From Bacteroidota bacterium (GTDB lineage: Bacteria; Bacteroidota; Bacteroidia; Bacteroidales; VadinHA17), in NCBI GenBank assembly GCA_015222065.1, contig JADFUQ010000209.1:1-30458 (forward strand): a stretch of 30,458 nt of DNA, in the 5' to 3' direction. The position numbers and the translations under genes were made by a program. Under the pieces are notes generated by a model that saw nothing but the letters and a program-made list of their open reading frames with translations, did not search any database and was not told the origin of the DNA. Below are positions 17,683 through 25,061 of the stretch, one piece after another. Within the stretch, counting starts at the first letter, position 1; every line of letters starts with the position of its first letter.

Positions 17683-17850
17683 TTATCTTCAATTATTGAA
17701 TTTTATCTAGGATATTTATTGCTTGTTTAAATAAAGAAATGTGATATATTAAATCTATCTTTCATCCGCACAACAAATTAATACAATAGAATTCTACGGT
17801 AAACAATGATTTAATCTTTGTAAAAGTCTTTTATATTCAATAAATTGGTC

Positions 17851-17960
17851 CATAAGTATTATTTACCAATTTCTTTTTCACACAATAATTAATATTTCAA
17901 CATAAGCAAAAGATAACAGAATGTCCTTATAAAGTATTATTCAAAATTTTCATAAGCAAA
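17851..17960 (+). repeat. CATAAG repeated three times at exact 50-bp intervals
   Basis: The 292-bp gap before the PAS kinase holds CATAAGTATT at 17851, CATAAGCAAA at 17901 and CATAAGCAAA at 17951. AAGTATTATT also recurs at 17854 and 17932. The last copy ends 14 nt before the start codon. I see no other gene or RNA in this gap. Such spacing could mark binding sites, but the words are short and AT-rich. Confidence 0.3.
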
Positions 17961-17974
17961 CTTATAACCAATTT

Positions 17975-20005
17975 ATGTCCATGAATGATAAAAAGAAAAG
18001 AGGTCTTGAAACTCTAAAGAAAGATGAGAATATATACAGGAACATATTTGAAAATATGGTTGAAGTTCTTTACAGGACAGATAATGAAGAAAAAATCACT
18101 ATAATCTCTCCTTCTGCTATCAACCTATTCGGATATGATAGTGTTAATGATTTTATTGGAAAAAACGTACCTGAGAACTTCTACCATAATCCTGCGGATA
18201 GAAAAGTGTTTTTAGAAGAACTATCACAGCACGGGAAAGTGGTTAACTATCCATTAACCTTAAAGCGTAAGGATGGTTCCCTAATTTATGCAAGAACTAC
18301 TTCTTACTTTATTTATGATGAGAAGGGTAATCCAATAGGAGTTGAAGGGATAATAATGGATACTTCCAGACAATACCAGGTTGAACAAGCCTTAAAGCAA
18401 GCCGGAGATATTGTGGACCATATACAATTGGGCATTTATATCTATCAGCTGGAAGATATAAATGATGATAGAACTTTAAGGATGGTTGCTGCCAATCCGG
18501 CTTCCGAAAAATTAACCGGAGTTGCTGTAAAAAATATAATTGGGAAAACTCTGGATGAAAATTTCCCTGGTTTGCGGGAAAAAGGAATACCACAACAATA
18601 TGCTGAAGTGGTTCGTTCACGGAAACCTATAGAATTAGATGATATTTTTTATGGTGATGACTGTGTCATATCGGGGGCATTTTCGGTTAAAGCATTTCCT
18701 TTGCCCAACAACCAGGTAGGAGTTTCTTTTGAAAATATTACAAACAGGAAAAAAACGGAAGAAGCACTTATAAAAAGTGAAGAGAAACATAGACAATTGA
18801 TTGAAATAATGAACGAGGGGCTTGCTATTCTAGATAAACATGGAATAATTACATATGCCAATTCAAGACTTATTGAAATGACAGGGTATAAACGGGATGA
18901 GATATTAAACCACCCAACAACTGATTTTCTTGATAAAACAGATATTGAAAATATGCAAAAACATGTAACCAGTCGTTCAGAAAGAAGAAGTGTGCCTTAC
19001 GAAGTTGAATGGGTTAAAAAGGACGGAAGTAAATTACCCACAATTGTATCTCCCGCACCACTTTTTAATAAGGAAGGTAAATTTGAAGGGAATTTTGCCG
19101 TACTTACAGACGTATCAGAACTCAAAAAAATTGAGCATGAATTAATTGTTAAAAATGAAGAACTGGAGAAAATACTCAAGAAAATCAATGAAATGCATAC
19201 TCAGTTGGTTATTTGTGAAAAAATGGCTTCAATAGGACAGATAACTGCAGGAGTTGCACATGAAATTAAAAATCCTGTAAATTTTATTACTGGAAACATC
19301 GAACCTCTTAAAAGAGATGTTAACGATCTACTATCAGTCATTGAAAAATACGAATCATTAATTCAAAAATACGAATTGGAACATACATTTACAGAAATAG
19401 CATCATTGAAAAATGAGCTAGATTATCCCCATTTGCTTGAGGAGGTCAACAAACTTATAGAGGGTATGGAAGAAGGGGCAAATCGTACTGCCCAGATTAT
19501 TAAAAGCCTGGGCAGTTTCTCAAGGGTTGATAAGGATGAATTTGTGAAAGTAGATATTCATGAGGGAATTGACTCAACATTAACATTACTTGGTAATAAA
19601 ATAAAACACAGGATAACAGTACATAAAGATTATAAAGCAGTATCAAATATTGAATGTTTACCAAGTAAACTCAACCAGGTATTTATGAACGTCCTCACTA
19701 ATGCAATTCAGGCAATTGATAAAAAAGGCAAGATTTTTATTAAAACATCTTCTGATGAGAAAAACGTTGATATATGTATTAAAGATACCGGTAAAGGAAT
19801 GACAGAGGAGATCAAAAAGCATATTTTTGAGCCATTTTACACTACAAAAGATATAAGTAAAGGTATTGGTTTGGGTTTATCCATAAGTTATAGCATTATA
19901 AAAAAACATAATGGGCGAATTGTTGTAAATAGTGAACCAGGGAAGGGAACTGAATTCATAATTACCTTACCAATTGAACAATCTCCCAAGAACGAAAATA
20001 GTTAA
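17975..20005 (+). CDS. cytoplasmic PAS-domain sensor histidine kinase
   Basis: A 676-residue sensor kinase without signal peptide or membrane helix. Three PAS domains come first: about 18-140 (IYRNIFENMVEVLYRTD ... EGIIMDTS), 143-262 (IQLGIYIYQLED ... VSFENITN) and 268-388 (LIEIMNEGLAILDKHG ... FAVLTDVSE). After a short coiled coil comes the phospho-acceptor helix with H429 in GVAHEIKNPVNFI, then the ATPase domain with the N box FMNVLTNAIQAI, DTGKGM, FYTTKD and GIGLGLSISYSIIKKHNG. It has no receiver domain of its own. The kinase core is closely similar to that of the next gene, 183 bp downstream, so the two arose by duplication and may share the same response regulator. The signal sensed is unknown. 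Confidence 0.93.
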   Translation: MSMNDKKKRGLETLKKDENIYRNIFENMVEVLYRTDNEEKITIISPSAINLFGYDSVNDFIGKNVPENFYHNPADRKVFLEELSQHGKVVNYPLTLKRKDGSLIYARTTSYFIYDEKGNPIGVEGIIMDTSRQYQVEQALKQAGDIVDHIQLGIYIYQLEDINDDRTLRMVAANPASEKLTGVAVKNIIGKTLDENFPGLREKGIPQQYAEVVRSRKPIELDDIFYGDDCVISGAFSVKAFPLPNNQVGVSFENITNRKKTEEALIKSEEKHRQLIEIMNEGLAILDKHGIITYANSRLIEMTGYKRDEILNHPTTDFLDKTDIENMQKHVTSRSERRSVPYEVEWVKKDGSKLPTIVSPAPLFNKEGKFEGNFAVLTDVSELKKIEHELIVKNEELEKILKKINEMHTQLVICEKMASIGQITAGVAHEIKNPVNFITGNIEPLKRDVNDLLSVIEKYESLIQKYELEHTFTEIASLKNELDYPHLLEEVNKLIEGMEEGANRTAQIIKSLGSFSRVDKDEFVKVDIHEGIDSTLTLLGNKIKHRITVHKDYKAVSNIECLPSKLNQVFMNVLTNAIQAIDKKGKIFIKTSSDEKNVDICIKDTGKGMTEEIKKHIFEPFYTTKDISKGIGLGLSISYSIIKKHNGRIVVNSEPGKGTEFIITLPIEQSPKNENS

Positions 20006-20188
20006 ATCCTATTAATATGAGAGCTTGATCTACTATACTAAATATTATGCTTTTTCATTGTTTGAGCCTATCTTATAACTATTAATGACTCATCAATGTT
20101 AAATTTCTTTTATATTTATATATTAAATAAGTATCTTGAAAAATAAAAAGTAAATGAAATTTGGTTATGAGCAAATCATATCTGGATC

Positions 20189-22264
20189 ATGTATAAAAAA
20201 TTAAAGTTATTCGGCAGGTTTCAATCATTATTCAACCTGGCCTTAATTCCATTACTCCTAATGTGCTGGAAACTAAGTGCCCAGGAGCTTGATTATTCCA
20301 TTATGAAAGTTTTTCTTGTTCAAAAATTCGCACAATACGTTAAATGGGAAAATGAAAAGAATATTGATACATTTCGAATTGGAATATTCGGAGAAGATGT
20401 TGATCTCCTTTTGGACATTTATCTGCTGGAGTCATTAAAACTTAAAAACAAACCAATTTCCATTATTCATTTTACGAAACTAAATGAAATAACAAGAACT
20501 CATCTCTTGTTTATTACCAGTGATAAGAATTCTGATATTAAAAGAATATCAGGGAAAATTACGGGAAATAGCACATTATTGATTAGTGACCTTTGTAAAG
20601 ATAAAAACCTGATAATGATAAATTTCCTTCCCCTGAAAGAGAATAAACCGGATTTTGAAATAAATAAAGCAAACATAATTTATGAAAATCTTACCTTATT
20701 ACCTGATCTTCTATTGATTGGAGGAACAGATATTGATATAGCTGAACTTTACCATGAATCTCAAGTATCTTTGCAGAATGTTATGAGACAAGTGTCTGCT
20801 TTAAGCCACTCGATCAGTAAACAGAATGAAGAAATCGAAAATCAAAAAAAGCTGATTAGTAAGCAAGAAAATGACATTTTAATTCAGCAGGAAAAGATTA
20901 AGACCCGTGAAGAAGAACTTAATGCTTTATTAAATGAGGTAGGTATACAACAAAAGACTTTGGATTCTAAAATAGAGTTGATCAAGAAACAAGAAGATGA
21001 GATCACCCAACAAATGATTCAGATCGATAGGCAGGAATATGAAATTAAACATCGGAGAAAAAATCTGATTGATCTGGAAAAGGAAATAACAACTCAACAG
21101 AAGAAAATTATAACCCAAAAATCTGAACTTAAAACTTATGTTACTAAGATAGAGAGACAAAAGATTGTTTTATACGTAATCATTTCTTTTAGCTTTTTAA
21201 TTCTGTGTTTGGTATTTTTCATTTATCGGGGATATAAAATTAAAAAAGAAGCAAACAAAAAGCTCAAGGATATGAATATTTCTATAATTGAACGTAATAA
21301 AGAAATCAATCAACAAAAAATTGAGATACAGGAAAAGAATGAGAAATTAATTGCTAAATCAGAAGAGCTCAGACAATCAAACGAAGAAATTCTTTCCATA
21401 AACGAAGCTCTGGAAAATCAGAAAAAAGAATTACAATTGACATTAGGAAACCTGAAGCAAACTCAATCTCAGTTAGTTCAATCTGAGAAAATGGCCTCCG
21501 TGGGCCAACTTACTGCCGGGATAGCTCACGAACTTAACAATCCTATTAATTTTATCAGTGGAAACGTAAAACCGCTTTCACGGGATGTTGAAGATATATT
21601 TAAAATTCTTAATTCGTATGATTCGGTGATTCTAAAGAACAACCTAAATGAAAAATTTGGTGAAGTAGAATCTTTGAAAAGTAATTTAGATTATTCTTAT
21701 TTAATTGAAGAGATCAATAATCTGTTAAAAGGTATTTATGAAGGCGCGAATCGATCAGGACAGATTGTAAAAGGCCTCAGAAGTTTCTCAAGACTTGATG
21801 AAGATAAATTTGTTCTTGCAAATATTCATGAAGGAATTGATTCAACATTGATATTATTAGATAATAAGATCAAAAAAAGAATTACTATTCATAAAAATTA
21901 TGGAAAAATCCCTGAAATTGAATGTTTTCCAAGTAAGTTAAACCAGGTTTTTATGAATATTCTTACTAATAGTATTCAGGCAATTGAAGATAAAGGTGAT
22001 ATTTATATTGATACTATTAGTAGTAGTATTGTGGTAAAAATATGTATAAAAGATACCGGCAGAGGTATGGTCACTGCAGTAAAAGAACGTATTTTTGAAC
22101 CTTTTTACACAACAAAGGATGTTGGTAAGGGGATCGGATTGGGCCTATCCATAAGTTATGGAATTATTGAGCAACATAATGGTAATCTTAATGTTATTTC
22201 TGAGCCGTCTAAAGGAACCGAATTTATAATTTCTCTGCCTATATTTCAACCGAACAAAAAATAA
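20189..22264 (+). CDS. membrane histidine kinase with periplasmic YfiR-like (DUF4154) sensor and long coiled-coil stalk
   Basis: A 691-residue kinase. After a signal peptide (about 1-31) comes a periplasmic domain (about 35-185) with MKVFLVQKFAQYVKWEN and NIIYENLTLLPDLLLIGG, the opening and closing features of YfiR/DUF4154. YfiR itself is a periplasmic repressor of a diguanylate cyclase in Pseudomonas. Residues 211-322 are eight consecutive 14-residue units such as KQEDEITQQMIQID, forming a continuous coiled coil up to the membrane helix (about 325-347). A second coiled coil (about 363-435) precedes the phospho-acceptor His447 (GIAHELNNPINFI) and the ATPase domain (FMNILTNSIQAI, DTGRGM, GIGLGLSISYGII). 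The stop lies 6 nt before the receiver-cyclase gene, so the cyclase is its likely target. Confidence 0.92.
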   Translation: MYKKLKLFGRFQSLFNLALIPLLLMCWKLSAQELDYSIMKVFLVQKFAQYVKWENEKNIDTFRIGIFGEDVDLLLDIYLLESLKLKNKPISIIHFTKLNEITRTHLLFITSDKNSDIKRISGKITGNSTLLISDLCKDKNLIMINFLPLKENKPDFEINKANIIYENLTLLPDLLLIGGTDIDIAELYHESQVSLQNVMRQVSALSHSISKQNEEIENQKKLISKQENDILIQQEKIKTREEELNALLNEVGIQQKTLDSKIELIKKQEDEITQQMIQIDRQEYEIKHRRKNLIDLEKEITTQQKKIITQKSELKTYVTKIERQKIVLYVIISFSFLILCLVFFIYRGYKIKKEANKKLKDMNISIIERNKEINQQKIEIQEKNEKLIAKSEELRQSNEEILSINEALENQKKELQLTLGNLKQTQSQLVQSEKMASVGQLTAGIAHELNNPINFISGNVKPLSRDVEDIFKILNSYDSVILKNNLNEKFGEVESLKSNLDYSYLIEEINNLLKGIYEGANRSGQIVKGLRSFSRLDEDKFVLANIHEGIDSTLILLDNKIKKRITIHKNYGKIPEIECFPSKLNQVFMNILTNSIQAIEDKGDIYIDTISSSIVVKICIKDTGRGMVTAVKERIFEPFYTTKDVGKGIGLGLSISYGIIEQHNGNLNVISEPSKGTEFIISLPIFQPNKK

Positions 22265-22270
22265 TATAGC

Positions 22271-23359
22271 ATGGCTGATAAGAAATTTTCAATACTTTAT
22301 GTAGATGATGAGGAACATAATCTCATCTCTTTTGCAGCAACATTTAGGAAGGAATATAAAATTTTAACTGCGAAGAGCGGAAAAGAGGGATATGATATAT
22401 TGCATAATAACGAAGTGAATCTTATTATCACGGACCAGCGTATGCCTGAAATGACAGGAATTCAATTCCTGGAAAAAATTATTCCCGAATACCCGGACGT
22501 GATCCGGATAATATTAACAGGTTTCAGTGATATTGAAGTTATCATAGAGGCTATTAATAGCGGGAGGGTTTTCAGGTATATTACTAAACCGTGGGATGAA
22601 AATGAATTGCGGATGACAATCGAAAATACACGGCAAATATTTGAATTACAAGTAAGTAATAAAGAACTGATGGCCGAACTAACAAAAAAGGTTGAAGAGC
22701 AGGAACAAACCCTTAAACTATTCATTAAATATGTACCTGAACAGGTAATCGAAAAAGCATTAAAAAATGATCAGAAATCGATATTTGAAGGCGAACTTCG
22801 CAATATTGCTGTTTTGTTTTGCGATATCAGGGGTTTTACACCAATGAGTGAAGAATTGTCTCCAAAAGAAGTGGTTTCATTTCTAAACGATTATTATACA
22901 ATAATGACAGAAATTGTCAAACAATATAAGGGATCTGTAAATCAATTTGTTGGAGATGAGATCTTCGCAACATTTGGTGCTCTCGAATCATATCCTGATA
23001 ATGAGATTAACGCTGTATTCTGCGGAATAAAGATGATGGAAAATCTGCACAGACTGAACGAAAAATATCAGAAAAAAATCAAAAGAGAAATTCAAATGGG
23101 AATCGGTATTAATTATGGAGAGGTAGTTACCGGAAACCTTGGTTCTGAAGACAGGATTAGATACTCAGTTACAGGTGATACGGTCAATACAGGCAAAAGA
23201 ATCGAATCAATAACAAAAGAATTTCCTAATTCAATTTTATTAAGTAATACTATCTATCAGAAAATAAAAGATGTTGTAAATGTTAAAGCCTGGGAACCTT
23301 TATTTGTAAAAGGTAAAAAAGATAAGATCCATATCTATGAGGTGCTGGGAAGAAAATAA
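22271..23359 (+). CDS. response regulator with class III adenylate/guanylate cyclase output domain
   Basis: Residues 1-125 are a receiver domain with the acidic pair DD (12-13), the phospho-acceptor Asp55 in TDQRMPEMTG, T83 and K106. A coiled linker (about 126-165) joins it to a class III nucleotide cyclase domain (about 175-360). The two metal aspartates are D185 (CDIRGFT) and D229 (QFVGDE). The transition-state residues N306 and R310 are in TVNTGKRIES. At the two purine-selecting positions this protein has Q225, where adenylate cyclases usually have Lys, and S299, where they have Asp or Thr. The product could therefore be cAMP, cGMP or something else. It lies 6 nt behind the YfiR-domain kinase, which probably phosphorylates it. 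No cyclic-nucleotide-binding protein is seen beside it. Confidence 0.93.
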   Translation: MADKKFSILYVDDEEHNLISFAATFRKEYKILTAKSGKEGYDILHNNEVNLIITDQRMPEMTGIQFLEKIIPEYPDVIRIILTGFSDIEVIIEAINSGRVFRYITKPWDENELRMTIENTRQIFELQVSNKELMAELTKKVEEQEQTLKLFIKYVPEQVIEKALKNDQKSIFEGELRNIAVLFCDIRGFTPMSEELSPKEVVSFLNDYYTIMTEIVKQYKGSVNQFVGDEIFATFGALESYPDNEINAVFCGIKMMENLHRLNEKYQKKIKREIQMGIGINYGEVVTGNLGSEDRIRYSVTGDTVNTGKRIESITKEFPNSILLSNTIYQKIKDVVNVKAWEPLFVKGKKDKIHIYEVLGRK

Positions 23360-23505
23360 CTTTATAAATCTTAATTATGGGGTTTTCAAAAACTTTCAGC
23401 CTGTCAGCATTTTTAACAGATCATTTATCCTTCAAATTAGATATCAGAGTTTATTATCCTTAAACCCATAGCAGATAAATAGTATCTGTAAATATATACA
23501 ATACT

Positions 23506-24186
23506 TTGATAACCCGAGATTACCTTAAACCCAATACGATTGTAAAAATAGTATTGTTTTTCCTTGTTTCAGTTTATTTTTCTAATAAAAGTTTTCCTCA
23601 GGAACTCTGGACAGGTGGGACAATTGAAATCAATATAAAAAAGAAATTCTCGCTTGAACTGGAACCTCAGTTACGATTAGCCGACGGATTAACTTCTTAT
23701 AATGGATACTACTGTGAAGCAGGATTTGGCTTCGAAATCAACAAACATTTAAAAGTCAAAGGAAGCTATCGGTACACAGATAAAGCAGGACATCACGACT
23801 CAGAAATCCGCCCGTCCAATAACAGGGAACGATTTTCTGGAGATCTCTATATAAAAATAGGGAAAAAATTTCCTGTTAAATATAGAATTAAATATCAGTA
23901 TACGAAGGAAAGAAATACTCATATAGAATATAATTATATAAGAAATAAAATTACAGTAAATTACCAACTCCACGATTTAGCGAAACCCTTTACTTCAGGC
24001 GAATTTTTCTATAGATTAGATAAAAAAAATGAATTGCGGGCATTCAGGTTTACAATTGGTTTGGATTCTAAAATTAGTAAAGAAATATCAGCTAAGAATT
24101 TCTTCAAAGTGGAAAAGGAAATGAACGTTAAATATCCTCAAAAATATTATATTTATGGAATAATGTTTACTTATAAATTTAATTGA
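23506..24186 (+). CDS. DUF2490-type outer-membrane beta-barrel protein, TTG start
   Basis: A 226-residue protein with a signal peptide (hydrophobic IVKIVLFFLVSVYF, cleaved near KSFPQ) followed by LWTGGTIEINIKKKFSLELEPQLR, the usual opening of DUF2490 barrels. Alternating beta strands run to the end, and the last residues FTYKFN resemble an outer-membrane closing strand. No ATG lies in frame before the signal peptide, and a TAA sits at 23476-23478, so TTG at 23506 is the only conventional start. The function of DUF2490 proteins is not established. It follows the cyclase gene after 146 bp. Confidence 0.8.
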   Translation: MITRDYLKPNTIVKIVLFFLVSVYFSNKSFPQELWTGGTIEINIKKKFSLELEPQLRLADGLTSYNGYYCEAGFGFEINKHLKVKGSYRYTDKAGHHDSEIRPSNNRERFSGDLYIKIGKKFPVKYRIKYQYTKERNTHIEYNYIRNKITVNYQLHDLAKPFTSGEFFYRLDKKNELRAFRFTIGLDSKISKEISAKNFFKVEKEMNVKYPQKYYIYGIMFTYKFN

Positions 24187-24310
24187 TAATTTATCTTTTA
24201 AAAAGAGTATTGAGTAATAATTTGTTTGATTTCTTTTAGTTTTTCTTTAACGGCCGAAAAACAACAAAGTCATTAAAAAAATAACCGGAATATCATTTAT
24301 AGTATTATTC

Positions 24311-25045
24311 TTGTTGCTAGATCAGACCCTTTATTCTCAGTTAGCCGATACTACCAAAATTTCTCTCAAATGGCATCAGAGATCGTTGGTTTCAGCTTTC
24401 CTCGCACCAACAATTCTAATAGGTTATGGTATTTCAACAATGGAAGATAATGGATTATTTTTTAGCAGTTATGATGCTAATGAATATATTCAGATGAAAT
24501 ATCCGGATTTTCAATCGGAAGCAGATCATTACTTAAGGTATATACCAGCTGTTTCGGTATACGGATTAAATTTTGCAGGCGTTAAAGGGAAAAATAACTT
24601 TATTGATAGAAGCTTAATTTATCTGATTTCCGCTTCTGTTGCCAGGATAAGCTATCATGCATTAAAAAAAGAGTCTCATATACTGCGCCCTGATGGGTCG
24701 GATTACAATTCTTTTCCTTCCGGCCACACAACAATAGCTTTCGTATCAGCTACATTTCTATATGAAGAATATAAAGACGTGAATATCTGGTATGGAATTG
24801 TAGGATACTCTATGGCGGCTGCTACGGGAATGTTGCGAATGTTAAATGAAAAGCACTGGATGTCGGATGTGTTTGTTGGTGCCGGATTGGGAATATTGAC
24901 GACTAAACTGACATATATTGTTTATCCGGAAATAAAGAAAATTGTTGAGGATAAAATCTTCCATGGAAGGATTACGAATTTTGCAATTTCCCCTTATTAC
25001 TTTGACAATAATTTCGGAATCTCTTTATGTTTCGCAATTAATTAG
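24311..25045 (+). CDS. PAP2-family phosphatase, start codon unclear
   Basis: A second PAP2 phosphatase, 244 residues from the TTG at 24311. The motifs are K120 with R126-P127 (KKESHILRP), FPSGH (135-139) with catalytic His139, and R176, H182, D186 in GMLRMLNEKHWMSD. Hydrophobic segments lie around 26-42, 101-114 and 158-173. The TTG falls inside what looks like a signal peptide: upstream in the same frame, codons from about 24257 read KNNKVIKKITGISFIVLFLLLDQ, with a stop at 24248-24250 and no ATG, GTG or TTG before 24311 in that stretch. Either a rare start such as ATT at 24272 is used, or the original start was mutated. The stop lies 16 bp from the end of the convergent CotH gene. Confidence 0.82.
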   Translation: MLLDQTLYSQLADTTKISLKWHQRSLVSAFLAPTILIGYGISTMEDNGLFFSSYDANEYIQMKYPDFQSEADHYLRYIPAVSVYGLNFAGVKGKNNFIDRSLIYLISASVARISYHALKKESHILRPDGSDYNSFPSGHTTIAFVSATFLYEEYKDVNIWYGIVGYSMAAATGMLRMLNEKHWMSDVFVGAGLGILTTKLTYIVYPEIKKIVEDKIFHGRITNFAISPYYFDNNFGISLCFAIN

Positions 25046-25061
25046 AAAATTCAATGTGTAA

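Noticed and set aside
17812..17820. TAATCTTTG as a promoter box for the PAS kinase
   Set aside because: It misses the TAnnTTTG spacing by one base and has no -33 partner.
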